Positions 25,939 to 33,929 of a DNA stretch of 33,929 nucleotides are shown here, one piece after another (within the stretch, counting starts at the first letter, position 1; every line of letters starts with the position of its first letter). The stretch covers positions 1 through 33,929 of the forward strand of contig JAFZHD010000035.1 in NCBI GenBank assembly GCA_017555085.1. Direction: 5' to 3'. A program made the position numbers and the translations under genes. The notes under the pieces are model-generated. The model was not told where the DNA came from and searched no databases. It was given only the letters and a program-made list of their open reading frames with translations. This stretch comes from Muribaculaceae bacterium. GTDB taxonomy: Bacteria; Bacteroidota; Bacteroidia; Bacteroidales; Muribaculaceae.

Positions 25939-28902
25939 CTATTTCATTGACTCATACACAGCCTCAAACAATGCGGGGCGAATGTTGAGTTTGCTAAACG
26001 CGCTATTGTTGCGAGTGGGATTTACGCGGTTACACAAAAATATGTAAATCAACTGATTGTCGGGGTCAACCCAAAACACAGTTCCTGTAAAGCCGAGGTG
26101 GCCATAAGTGGCTGCGGTGGCAAGTTCGGTTGTGGGCGAACGGTCGGGGTCGTTCACATCAGGCTTGTCAAATCCCAATCCACGACGGCATGTGGGACTT
26201 TTTGACTTGGTGAACAAATCAACTGTTTCTTGCGACAAGAAACGACGGCCACCATATACACCGCCATTCAACCACATTTGGCACAATTTTGCCAAGTCGT
26301 TGGCATTTGAAAACAGTCCGGCATTGCCTTGCACACCGCCCGAGAAATTTGCAGTCTCGTCATGAACATATCCGTGCACAGTCTGTCGGCGCAAATAATT
26401 ATCTTGCTCTGTGGGAGCAATATTATTTTTTGACCAACGGTTGAGCGGGCGATATCCTGTGTGATAACTGCCCAATGGCGCATAAAAGTTTTGTTCCATC
26501 CATTGGTCGTGTTTCACTCCTGTCACTCGTTGCTCCATATCCATCAGCAAGCAGAAATTGAGGCAACTGTAATTGAGCGCCTTTGAAGAGCGCAACTTAG
26601 CGTTATAAATGCAGCTCATAATAGTGTCGAAAGTGGCTTTTGACACATAAAGGTCCTCGGCCGCTTTGATTTCAAAACCGCGAATTTTGGTGGGCGAAGT
26701 TATATCGCGGCGCAATTGCGCATCTTTGTGACCGTAGGCATTATTCTCGATTTTGATTGTGTAGATATCGTTGCGACGGCGGTTGATGAGTTTGCCGGTA
26801 TATGTGGTTGAGTCCATCATAAGGTCAAACATGTTCAACGACGCGGGCATACCCGACTCGTGATACAACAATTCGCGAACAGTGATGCTGTCTTTATCAG
26901 TGTTGCGCAATCCGGGGATATATGTTGATGCAAACGCGTCAAGGTCAAAGAGATTGCGATCATAAGCAAGCATCACGCCAGGCAATGTACCTGTGGCTTT
27001 TGACACCGAGGCAAGGTCATAGATTGTCTCGAATGTAACCTTTTGACCCGACACAAAGTCAAGCGTACCATAACATTTGTCGAGCACAATGTTGCCGTCT
27101 TTTGCAACAAGCACCTGACAGCCGGGAAACGCCTTGGTTGCCACGCCAACACGCGCCAACGAGTCAACTTTGTGTTCAAGCAACTTTGACATACCCGCCA
27201 TTACGGGCGAAGAATATCCCAAACGAATCTTGGACAAATCGACACCTGTACCCATGGGTGCAATGTGTTTGAGGTTTACAGGCAATTTGCCATTAACGGC
27301 AATACCGCCAAAGAGTGCTTGAGCCGCATATTCGCGAACATAGGGCGTATCATCATAGGCAAGCACCAATGTGTGAGCATCGGTCAATGATGACACAAAC
27401 TTATTCATTCTATAAGGGTTCATAAAGAATACGGGCACAAATCCCGCCGCATCATCAAACTGCGACACGACTTCACGCGCCCACGCCTTGTCGGTATATA
27501 CGGCCACAATCACAATGTCATGGTCTTTGATTTGCGACACTCGCGCAGGTGTAAATGCTTCGCCATTGGTGAAATAAGTGTCAACATTGGCATATTTGCG
27601 GCAAATGGTTGCAAACTCATTATTCTTTGATGCGCCTATATTAACAACGGCAATGCTTGTTTTGTCAAGATTGGCAATGGGGAGCAATGATTTTTTGTTG
27701 TAAATCACAGTCATCATAGCAGCCGACAATCGACGGTTAACATACTCGGCTTGGGTTGAGTTTACGCGCTCAACAATACCTTTGCCCACAGCAGGTTTTT
27801 CTTTGTGCAACTGCAACGCATATTTATAGGCCAACACCTTGCGGCAACGATCCTCAACATCTTTCATGCTGATGCGGCCTTGGTTAATAGCCTTCTCAAA
27901 TGCGGCAATATCGTTGACGGGGGCTGATGATGCCAAAAGCATATCTGCACCTGCCAAAAACGCAAGCACACAATTGTTTTCGGCGCTTGTTTTCGCACCT
28001 TTCATATCAAGGGCATCGGTAAAGATGAGCCCCTCAAAGCCCATTTTCTCGCGCAAAAGTCCTGTTGTAATTTTCTTTGAGAGCGATGCAGGTGTTCCCG
28101 ATGGGTCAAGCGAAGGCACATTCAAGTGACCCACCATAATGCTTGACAATCTGGCATCAATATAACTTTGAAACGGCACCAAGTCAGTGGCAGCAAGTCG
28201 TGCCACATCGTGAGTCACCGTTGGCAATTCTTTATGAGAGTCGGTTGATGTATCGCCATGACCAGGGAAATGCTTGCCCACCGAGAGAACGCCACCGTCT
28301 TCAAGACCTTGTGAATAGGCATTGGCAAGGCGCGCAACAAGTTGGGGGTCTTCGCCAAACGAGCGATAACCGATAACGGGGTTGGCGGGATTAGAGTTGA
28401 CATCAAGCACGGGGGCAAAGTTGACATGAATACCGGCTTCGCGACATTCGCGTGCCACCTCGCGACCATAGTCATACAGTAATTTTTCGTCAGCGATAGC
28501 GCCAAGGCCCATATTATGCGGGAAACGAGGTGTATTTTTCATTCTCATCGACAAGCCCCACTCGCCGTCAAGCGTGATGAGCAAGGGCACTTTGGCCATT
28601 GACTGCGAATAGTTGATTACCGACACATATTTTTCAACCTTGCCGTGGCCAAACAACAGACCACCCACATGATTGTCGCGAACAAGGCGTTGCAAGTATT
28701 GCTCATATTGCTTATTGCTCTCGAAATACACGACAGGCACAAACAACTGTCCTATGCGCTGACGCTTTGTCATAGTATTAAACACCGAGTCAACCCAACG
28801 GTCACGCGCTTGGGTATCACACTTTGTCAAAATTGCGGGCGTTGCACTCCATGCCGACGATGCGACAAGGGCAGCCAACAGAGAAAGGATATATTTTTTC
28901 AT
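25939..28902 (-). CDS. Secreted NagZ-type GH3 beta-N-acetylhexosaminidase fused to class-C beta-lactamase-like serine hydrolase
   Basis: This 987-aa protein has a Sec signal peptide (1-19). The GH3 domain (about 35-380) carries the NagZ motif GKHFPGHGDTSTDSHKELP near residue 210 and the nucleophile segment FTDALDMKGAK near 296. A GH3 C-terminal-like domain (about 390-570) follows, then a beta-lactamase/transpeptidase-like domain (about 585-985) with SxxK as SVSK (near 632) and HxG-type HLGFTG (near 935). The YxN motif of class C enzymes appears as YSC (near 777). Expected action is trimming GlcNAc-MurNAc fragments of peptidoglycan, with a hydrolase, amidase or esterase activity from the second half. 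It is the last gene of the four-gene operon, 7 nt after the nucleotidase gene. Confidence 0.93.
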   Translation of the reverse strand: MKKYILSLLAALVASSAWSATPAILTKCDTQARDRWVDSVFNTMTKRQRIGQLFVPVVYFESNKQYEQYLQRLVRDNHVGGLLFGHGKVEKYVSVINYSQSMAKVPLLITLDGEWGLSMRMKNTPRFPHNMGLGAIADEKLLYDYGREVARECREAGIHVNFAPVLDVNSNPANPVIGYRSFGEDPQLVARLANAYSQGLEDGGVLSVGKHFPGHGDTSTDSHKELPTVTHDVARLAATDLVPFQSYIDARLSSIMVGHLNVPSLDPSGTPASLSKKITTGLLREKMGFEGLIFTDALDMKGAKTSAENNCVLAFLAGADMLLASSAPVNDIAAFEKAINQGRISMKDVEDRCRKVLAYKYALQLHKEKPAVGKGIVERVNSTQAEYVNRRLSAAMMTVIYNKKSLLPIANLDKTSIAVVNIGASKNNEFATICRKYANVDTYFTNGEAFTPARVSQIKDHDIVIVAVYTDKAWAREVVSQFDDAAGFVPVFFMNPYRMNKFVSSLTDAHTLVLAYDDTPYVREYAAQALFGGIAVNGKLPVNLKHIAPMGTGVDLSKIRLGYSSPVMAGMSKLLEHKVDSLARVGVATKAFPGCQVLVAKDGNIVLDKCYGTLDFVSGQKVTFETIYDLASVSKATGTLPGVMLAYDRNLFDLDAFASTYIPGLRNTDKDSITVRELLYHESGMPASLNMFDLMMDSTTYTGKLINRRRNDIYTIKIENNAYGHKDAQLRRDITSPTKIRGFEIKAAEDLYVSKATFDTIMSCIYNAKLRSSKALNYSCLNFCLLMDMEQRVTGVKHDQWMEQNFYAPLGSYHTGYRPLNRWSKNNIAPTEQDNYLRRQTVHGYVHDETANFSGGVQGNAGLFSNANDLAKLCQMWLNGGVYGGRRFLSQETVDLFTKSKSPTCRRGLGFDKPDVNDPDRSPTTELATAATYGHLGFTGTVFWVDPDNQLIYIFLCNRVNPTRNNSAFSKLNIRPALFEAVYESMK

Positions 28903-28909
28903 TTGGTTA

Positions 28910-30409
28910 TTATTTTTTGATCGGATAATTACGCTTTTCGTTTACAGGATTTACTCGTCGGCCATCGGCTTTGAATTTCAAAAGAAACTCCACCAAGTCG
29001 TCAACAAGCGGTTGCTGACTGCGAACAATCACCTTGCCACGGGTCAATGGGTCAAGATAGTCGCCACCTTCGGCAAGATAGTCGATAGTTGCGAGGCGAT
29101 ATGTTTTGTTGGGGTCAACACAGTCAAAGTCAATCGCGCTGATGCCAATGTGGTTACGCTGCGCAATTTTTTCAAAAGCCGCTATCAAGTCTGTGCCTTT
29201 GATTTCCATCACAGTGATGTAGTTGTCAAACGGAAATGCCATCATCAACAACCCTTTTGAGATTGCACCTTTGGGCAAATCGTTACGAATACCGCCACGA
29301 TTCATCAACGCCACATCAACGCACTTGCCACACAACTCCTCGCCTTTGCTCTTGATAAAATCGCTCATCATATTGACTAGCGCCTGACCGTCGCGTGGCA
29401 ACTCGATTTCAGAGTCAACGACATGTATCGCCAACAACGAATCAACCGTATGTCGGTAAGGAGCCAACACAGCCTCGGCTTGGGCATCAACCCTATCATC
29501 TAGGCGGCTGTTTATTTCGATTAAGCGAGACTGAATGCCAAGCGTTTTCAAGTCGATAGATATTTCGCCCACATACTGTCCGCGGCTGCCGGCTTGCGCT
29601 ATAAGCACGCTGTCGCCATCAAGATTTGCCACACGATAAAGCGGCGCATCGGCTTTAGCCGGATTGATGGTTTTGTGGGTGTGTCCGCCAATGATAACAT
29701 CAATGCTACGCGAGCGGGCGGCAAGTGTCAAGTCGTCGGCCAAACCGCTATTGCCGGCATCATAACCGAGATGCGACAACACCACCACAACATCGGCTTT
29801 ATGCTCCGTTTTCAAAACACTCGCCAATGAATCGGCCACCGAAACGGCATCATGATAGACCACACCACGGCTTTTTCCGGCCGATATCATACCCTTGGGG
29901 TTGAGTCCGACACCCAAGAAGGCAATGCGACGGTCGCCAGCCTCTTTGATGACATAGGGCACAAACAGCGAGTCGAGTACAGTAGCCGATAGGTCATAGT
30001 TTGAAGCCAATTTTGCGGCATCAAGATAGGCATACTGATTTTCGAGCAACGATTTCATGCCGTTGTCAAACTCATGGTTGCCCATAATGGCAATGTCATA
30101 GCCCACCTGATTCATCATCATGGCCTCAACCTTGCCTTTATACATGTGATAGTAAAGTGTACCTTGCACCATATCGCCGGCATCTACCACACACACATTT
30201 GCCACACGCGATTTCACACTGTCAACCACAACTTTATGGCGCAAAATTCCGCCTATGCCGTCGGCCGACGGGTCCATTTGGCTGTGCATATCGTTGGTGT
30301 GCAAAATCACAAATCGGCTGTCATCAACGCCCGAGCACGATACCATTGCAACAGCGGCAACACATGCCACCGCCATGCTTTTTATGTTATGTTTCAATTT
30401 ATTCATCAT
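28910..30409 (-). CDS. Lipoprotein 5'-nucleotidase / metallophosphoesterase (UshA-like)
   Basis: This 499-aa protein starts at ATG 30409; the frame extends upstream to a TTG, but the Met-Met start opens a proper signal sequence ending in a weak lipobox, AMVSC (Cys25). The metallophosphatase domain shows HTNDMHSQMD, VVDAGDMVQGTLYY, MGNHEFDNG, LSHLGYDAG and GGHTHKTINP. The 5'-nucleotidase C-terminal domain shows NRGGIRNDLPKG and MAFPFDNYITVMEIKG. In many Bacteroidales these two domains are encoded by adjacent genes; here they form one chain. It should hydrolyse nucleotides or other phosphoesters at the cell surface or in the periplasm. The start overlaps the upstream gene's stop by 11 nt (translational coupling). 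Confidence 0.93.
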   Translation of the reverse strand: MMNKLKHNIKSMAVACVAAVAMVSCSGVDDSRFVILHTNDMHSQMDPSADGIGGILRHKVVVDSVKSRVANVCVVDAGDMVQGTLYYHMYKGKVEAMMMNQVGYDIAIMGNHEFDNGMKSLLENQYAYLDAAKLASNYDLSATVLDSLFVPYVIKEAGDRRIAFLGVGLNPKGMISAGKSRGVVYHDAVSVADSLASVLKTEHKADVVVVLSHLGYDAGNSGLADDLTLAARSRSIDVIIGGHTHKTINPAKADAPLYRVANLDGDSVLIAQAGSRGQYVGEISIDLKTLGIQSRLIEINSRLDDRVDAQAEAVLAPYRHTVDSLLAIHVVDSEIELPRDGQALVNMMSDFIKSKGEELCGKCVDVALMNRGGIRNDLPKGAISKGLLMMAFPFDNYITVMEIKGTDLIAAFEKIAQRNHIGISAIDFDCVDPNKTYRLATIDYLAEGGDYLDPLTRGKVIVRSQQPLVDDLVEFLLKFKADGRRVNPVNEKRNYPIKK

Positions 30410-31445
30410 TATCTTGTATAGTTTCTTGTTTCTTACCATAAGCAATGTTCAGCACCTCGCGAGCCACATTGGGGCGATAGTGCGAGTCGTCATAATAATT
30501 GTGATAATCGCTTGTAAACTCACTCACGCCCGAGAAATCAAACACATTTTCGGCGCCGAATATCTCGTCCAACGCCTTGACATCTTCGGGATTCATTTTT
30601 ATTTGGTCATAAAGCGGACTCACAACAACACGATAGCAAGTGTTGTGACGCTTAAACACATCGGCTATTTCTTGCAACATCGCCCGCTGACCCTCGCCCA
30701 CAACAACAGGAGCAACTGAGTCGGGACACTGACGGTTTTCAAACAGCGCCATTATTTCGGGCGTATAATATCGGTCAATCGCAATGAGACTGTCGCGATA
30801 TTCGTGTCGGGCCTCGTTTGTCAGCATTTCATGGGTGCGATACTGACCGCTGAGCAGAAAATCGGTGGTCATATATGGCTTTACCTCACCGCTGATGAGG
30901 TAGTCAAAATAGGCGACCAAAAACTCGGGGTGCAAAAACGACTTTATGAATGTCGAATGATAAGTCACATAACTGCCGTTTTCCTCAACCATAGGTGGAA
31001 TGCGATATAAATGCCCTATTCGCGATGTCAACTCGCTCAACAGCAAACCGTCAACCACAAATAATGCATTGTTTATGTTCACGCCACAACGGTCAATGTA
31101 TTTCACCTTGCACCACACGCCATACAACGGCTCGGCATTCCCATCAAAGTGAAAGCAACTCGCCTCGGCGCCGATGTGTTGTTTCCAATCGGCCACCTCA
31201 TAAGTGCGGCTGCGCGAACTGCCAAAAATAAACGAGTCATATTTCTGCTCCTCGCGATTGTGGTCAAATATCATTGTAGCCACATGTCCGGCATTGAGCA
31301 CAACACCCATCGGACGGCCGTTTACATAGTAAGGGTCGTGATAACGCAACACCTTAAACACATCAAGCACCCCATACACCGCTATCAGCAAAAACAGCGG
31401 CGAGGCAAATAAGAGTGTTTTTATTACAAATCGACGAATACCCAT
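30399..31445 (-). CDS. Membrane-anchored SGNH-like protein, partner of the MBOAT acyltransferase
   Basis: This 348-aa protein has one N-terminal membrane helix (residues about 7-28) and a predicted periplasmic domain. Visible landmarks are FIFGSSRSRTYEV near residue 75 (candidate serine 76 or 77 in a GSS block) and YYDDSHYRPNVA near the C-terminus, where Asp319 and His322 would form a DxxH pair. That Ser...DxxH arrangement is how DltD, AlgX/AlgJ and PatB-like proteins are built; such proteins transfer or remove acetyl groups and are usually encoded beside an MBOAT. It sits 6 nt after the MBOAT gene and overlaps the nucleotidase start. I do not recognise a named family with certainty. Role and residue assignment are inferences. 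Confidence 0.7.
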   Translation of the reverse strand: MGIRRFVIKTLLFASPLFLLIAVYGVLDVFKVLRYHDPYYVNGRPMGVVLNAGHVATMIFDHNREEQKYDSFIFGSSRSRTYEVADWKQHIGAEASCFHFDGNAEPLYGVWCKVKYIDRCGVNINNALFVVDGLLLSELTSRIGHLYRIPPMVEENGSYVTYHSTFIKSFLHPEFLVAYFDYLISGEVKPYMTTDFLLSGQYRTHEMLTNEARHEYRDSLIAIDRYYTPEIMALFENRQCPDSVAPVVVGEGQRAMLQEIADVFKRHNTCYRVVVSPLYDQIKMNPEDVKALDEIFGAENVFDFSGVSEFTSDYHNYYDDSHYRPNVAREVLNIAYGKKQETIQDNDE

Positions 31446-31451
31446 AACCCG

Positions 31452-32882
31452 TTAGAATTGGAAATAAATAAACTGAACCGACGATGACTCTTGCCACAAA
31501 ATGACTATAATCAGCGCATAATATATTGCTCCGCGCACCCATCGGTTCTTAACGGCATCGAGTTGCAAAGCATGTTCGCGTGTGCGTTGCATCCATTCAA
31601 CAGCGAGCATCGGCAAGGCATACACTATCACGCCCTTGCCATGCACCGGCACGGCCCATTCGCCAGAGGTTAATATGCGACATATATATCCCCACGCATC
31701 ACCTATGGTGTCGGCTCGGAAAATTATCCACCCCACCACCACAAGGGCAAAGGTCACAAGCATCGACACGCCCTCTTTGACACTCGGCAACCAACGGCCT
31801 TGCGCCACCTCACCCAAATATCGGCGATTGCTGCCCATCAGCAATAACGGCAAAAAGAGCAATGCGTGAAACGCGCCCCAAACGACGAATGTCCAATTTG
31901 CGCCATGCCACAGCCCGCTCAACAAAAATATAACCATCGTGTTGCGAAAAGCCACGGCCTTGCCACATCGGCTGCCGCCAAGCGGAATATATACATAGTC
32001 GCGAAACCATGTATTGAGCGATATGTGCCAACGGCGCCAAAACTCGGCAATGTCGCGCGAAAAATACGGGAAACGGAAGTTGCGCATCAGGTTGATGCCA
32101 AATAATCGCGCCGTACCGATAGCAATGTCGCTATAACCAGAGAAGTCACCATAAATCTGCATGGCAAACAACACCGCGCCAAGCACCAATGTCGCGCTAT
32201 CGTATGCGCCATAATCGCCAAACACCTTATCGACCGCAACGGCACAACCATCGGCAACCACAATTTTCTTGAACAAGCCCCACAATATCTGGCGCATGCC
32301 GTCAACCGCCTTGTCATAATCAAAACGGCGCTCACGCAAAAACTGCGGCAACAGATTAGTGGCACGCTCGATTGGCCCCGCCACAAGTTGGGGAAAGAAA
32401 CTGATAAAAGCGGTGAACGCAAGCAAATCGCGCGTGGCCTTGATATTGCCGCGATAAACATCAATGCTATAACTCAACGCCTGGAATGTGTAGAAACTGA
32501 TACCCACCGGCAACACGATGTTGAGCGTGACAAATCCTGCCTCAATGCCAATCGACGCAAGCAACTGCGACATGCTTCCGGCAAAAAAATCATAATACTT
32601 GAAAGTGCCCAATATACCCAGATTGATGGCTATATTGATACCACTCACCCACTTTTGCTTGACGCGACAACCGTCAAATCGGTCAATCAGCAAACCGCTA
32701 ACATAACTGCAAATTGTGGTAAAAGCGATTAGCGTCAAAAAACGGACATCCCACCACCCATAGAACAAGTAACTCGACGCCACGACCAAGGCATTCTGTA
32801 ACCTCAACCGTCGCGACAAAGCCCAATATAGCACGAATACTATGGGCAGGAATATCAAAAATTCAACCGAATTGAACAGCAT
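31452..32882 (-). CDS. MBOAT-family O-acyltransferase (AlgI/DltB-like)
   Basis: This 476-aa polytopic membrane protein has about eleven hydrophobic segments. The family signatures are FLPIVFVLYWALS at the start, YSIDVYRG, the FFPQLVAGPIERA block, FRFPYFSRDIAEFWRRWHISL, and the catalytic-histidine motif LLSGLWHGANWTF near residue 325. These enzymes move acyl (usually acetyl) groups from the cytoplasm to envelope polymers such as alginate, peptidoglycan or teichoic acids. It is the first gene of a four-gene operon with an SGNH-like partner, a nucleotidase and a NagZ-like enzyme. That context points to envelope acylation; the substrate polymer is not shown by the sequence. Confidence 0.94.
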   Translation of the reverse strand: MLFNSVEFLIFLPIVFVLYWALSRRLRLQNALVVASSYLFYGWWDVRFLTLIAFTTICSYVSGLLIDRFDGCRVKQKWVSGINIAINLGILGTFKYYDFFAGSMSQLLASIGIEAGFVTLNIVLPVGISFYTFQALSYSIDVYRGNIKATRDLLAFTAFISFFPQLVAGPIERATNLLPQFLRERRFDYDKAVDGMRQILWGLFKKIVVADGCAVAVDKVFGDYGAYDSATLVLGAVLFAMQIYGDFSGYSDIAIGTARLFGINLMRNFRFPYFSRDIAEFWRRWHISLNTWFRDYVYIPLGGSRCGKAVAFRNTMVIFLLSGLWHGANWTFVVWGAFHALLFLPLLLMGSNRRYLGEVAQGRWLPSVKEGVSMLVTFALVVVGWIIFRADTIGDAWGYICRILTSGEWAVPVHGKGVIVYALPMLAVEWMQRTREHALQLDAVKNRWVRGAIYYALIIVILWQESSSVQFIYFQF

Positions 32883-32908
32883 TTTGCATTATGTGGTATT
32901 AAACTATG

Positions 32909-32939
32909 CAAATTTAGCAATATTACTCCTATTTGGCAA
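32909..32939 (-). promoter_or_regulatory. Promoter of the MBOAT operon
   Basis: On the minus strand a TTG -33 core (32937-32939), a 20-nt spacer and TAAATTTG (32909-32916) fit the consensus. The -7 box is 26 nt before the MBOAT start codon, and no other strong promoter was seen inside the operon. Confidence 0.65.
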
Positions 32940-33001
32940 CTCTTAATTCCCTATTTTTTAGCATGATAAAAATCTTTCAGAAAAAATATTTTCCAAAATG
33001 C

Positions 33002-33032
33002 TTTGCCATTCCAAAAATTTAGTGTAACTTTG
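33002..33032 (+). promoter_or_regulatory. Promoter of the tandem tRNA-Arg genes
   Basis: TTTG (33002-33005), a 19-nt spacer and TAACTTTG (33025-33032) match the Bacteroidetes consensus perfectly. The first tRNA begins 21 nt later. Confidence 0.85.
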
Positions 33033-33053
33033 CACTCGCAAACAAGAAATAAT

Positions 33054-33127
33054 GGCTCCGTAGCTCAACTGAATAGAGCATCTGACTACGGATCAGAAGG
33101 TTACAGGTTTGAATCCTGTCGGAGTCA
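33054..33127 (+). tRNA. tRNA-Arg (anticodon ACG), copy 1
   Basis: The cloverleaf has acceptor GGCTCCG pairing with CGGAGTC, D arm GCTC/GAGC, anticodon loop CTACGGA and T loop GTTTGAATC. CCA is not encoded. The ACG anticodon is expected to become ICG through TadA deamination and read CGU, CGC and CGA. Confidence 0.95.
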
Positions 33128-33159
33128 CTAAAATTTGTTTTCATACATATTTTTACGAT

Positions 33160-33233
33160 GGCTCCGTAGCTCAACTGAATAGAGCATCTGACTACGGATC
33201 AGAAGGTTACAGGTTTGAATCCTGTCGGAGTCA
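33160..33233 (+). tRNA. tRNA-Arg (anticodon ACG), copy 2
   Basis: This is identical over all 74 nt to the copy at 33054, with 32 nt between them. Both are read from one promoter and end at the terminator that follows. Confidence 0.95.
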
Positions 33234-33235
33234 CG

Positions 33236-33265
33236 AAGAGGTTGCTAATCAGCAACCTCTTTTTT
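33236..33265 (+). terminator. Terminator of the tandem tRNA-Arg transcript
   Basis: AAGAGGTTGCT and AGCAACCTCTT form an 11-bp stem with a 4-nt loop and a T run. It begins 2 nt after the second tRNA. Confidence 0.9.
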
Positions 33266-33335
33266 GTCCCCCCAAAATACGGATTTCGAGCAAAATGGCA
33301 AAATGGACAAACAGAAGGATAAAACCGCTTTACGC

Positions 33336-33803
33336 CTACCCTTTTATCACTGCTATCGGCAACAATTTTGTTTTCACCTTAATCAAGTCAGACTCATTGG
33401 CTATCACGGTATCTATATCCTTATAGGCTCCGGTAGCTTCTTGCATATCGTTTTGTGACCTAATGGCATGAATTATACCTTTGGATTCGAGTTGCTCGAC
33501 CTCGCTGGCCATGTCAAGGGTTTTGATGGCGGCTGTTCGGCTGAGAACTCGGCCCGCGCCATGCGAACATGAGCAAAATGAATCAGGATTACCCAACCCC
33601 TCAACTATATAAGAGGCCGTTCCTTGTGAACCCGGAATAATGCCAATCATTCCTTTGGTTGCCAATGTCGCTCCTTTGCGATGCACTACCACATTTTTGC
33701 CAAAATGATTTTCTTCTGCGGCATAATTGTGGGCAATGTTTATCATCGGTTCAAACTCGGCATCAGAAATAGCATCAGAAATGATTTCTGGCTTAATGGT
33801 CAT
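33336..33803 (-). CDS. rtcB: RtcB RNA ligase, C-terminal part only (truncated)
   Basis: This 155-aa ORF matches the C-terminal third of RtcB, the GTP-dependent RNA-splicing ligase. It keeps MINIAHNYAAEENHFG (His25), VVHRKGAT, the PGSQGTASYIV loop, the guanylylation motif SCSHGAGR (candidate His81), and ends in LLPIAVIKG as RtcB does. Intact RtcB proteins have about 400-480 residues. The N-terminal part with the metal-binding Asp, Cys and His is missing, and an in-frame stop lies 20 nt upstream of the ATG. In the 126 bases left to the window edge no other frame continues the protein. It is therefore a gene remnant or an unusual short paralogue, and probably not an active ligase alone. Confidence 0.8.
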   Translation of the reverse strand: MTIKPEIISDAISDAEFEPMINIAHNYAAEENHFGKNVVVHRKGATLATKGMIGIIPGSQGTASYIVEGLGNPDSFCSCSHGAGRVLSRTAAIKTLDMASEVEQLESKGIIHAIRSQNDMQEATGAYKDIDTVIANESDLIKVKTKLLPIAVIKG

Positions 33804-33929
33804 TTTAGTTGGTAAAACCTTTATAAGTCGCTGATAATGATTAATTTTGGGTATTTCAAAAGTTATGAATAAAAAATCTGCTTTTTCTGTAGCTCAAAAT
33901 CCATAATAAAATATGGTATTCAAAGAGGC

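Noticed and set aside
33109..33426. 105-aa plus-strand frame across the second tRNA-Arg
   Set aside because: It runs through a tRNA and a terminator, which rules out a real protein.
1..33929. CRISPR array or rRNA genes
   Set aside because: No regularly spaced repeats beyond the REP pair and duplicate tRNAs, and no rRNA-like sequence, were seen on either strand.

Overview
The window looks like chromosomal DNA from a gut-type Bacteroidales, probably in or near the Muribaculaceae; this is inferred from gene content, not from a marker search. The signs are a SusC/SusD outer-membrane pair, a DUF5103 (type IX secretion plug-like) protein, DUF4295 and DUF3109 proteins, a long Bacteroidetes-type TamB, an L33 lacking the zinc-binding cysteines, and many promoters fitting the Bacteroidetes pattern TTTG-N19/20-TAnnTTTG instead of the E. 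coli -35/-10 pattern.

Layout. The left edge (1-601) is the border of a mobile element: an excisionase-like helix-turn-helix gene running off the window, a 3' gene remnant and a strong terminator. Then follow tamB and an AGCS amino acid:sodium symporter (870-6929, plus strand), converging on nadE (minus). Next come a tRNA-Met, an EamA-family transporter, a 267-bp MITE-like inverted-repeat element, and a susD/susC pair read leftward from a promoter with a long, structured leader. Rightward from about 16.3 kb are tsaD, a RAYT-type transposase gene enclosed by two inverted 37-bp palindromic REP-like units, cinA, and the ribosomal operon rpmB-rpmG-DUF4295. A tRNA-Arg(CCG) faces ung across overlapping promoter elements. 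ung is coupled to a C_GCAxxG_C_C protein, followed by the DUF5103 and DUF3109 genes. A PepSY-like periplasmic protein and typA lie on the minus strand.

The right third (25.9-32.9 kb) is one compact minus-strand operon: an MBOAT O-acyltransferase, an SGNH-like membrane-anchored partner, a lipoprotein 5'-nucleotidase/metallophosphatase, and a NagZ-type GH3 fused to a class-C beta-lactamase-like domain. Together these suggest an envelope or peptidoglycan acylation and turnover module. Two identical tandem tRNA-Arg(ACG) genes and an RtcB gene lacking its N-terminal half close the window.

Most notable: a NAD synthetase whose glutaminase domain has lost two of its three catalytic residues (Glu to Arg46, Cys to Gly163) while the synthetase half is intact; the RAYT/REP unit; the acyltransferase-nucleotidase-NagZ operon; and the structured susC leader.
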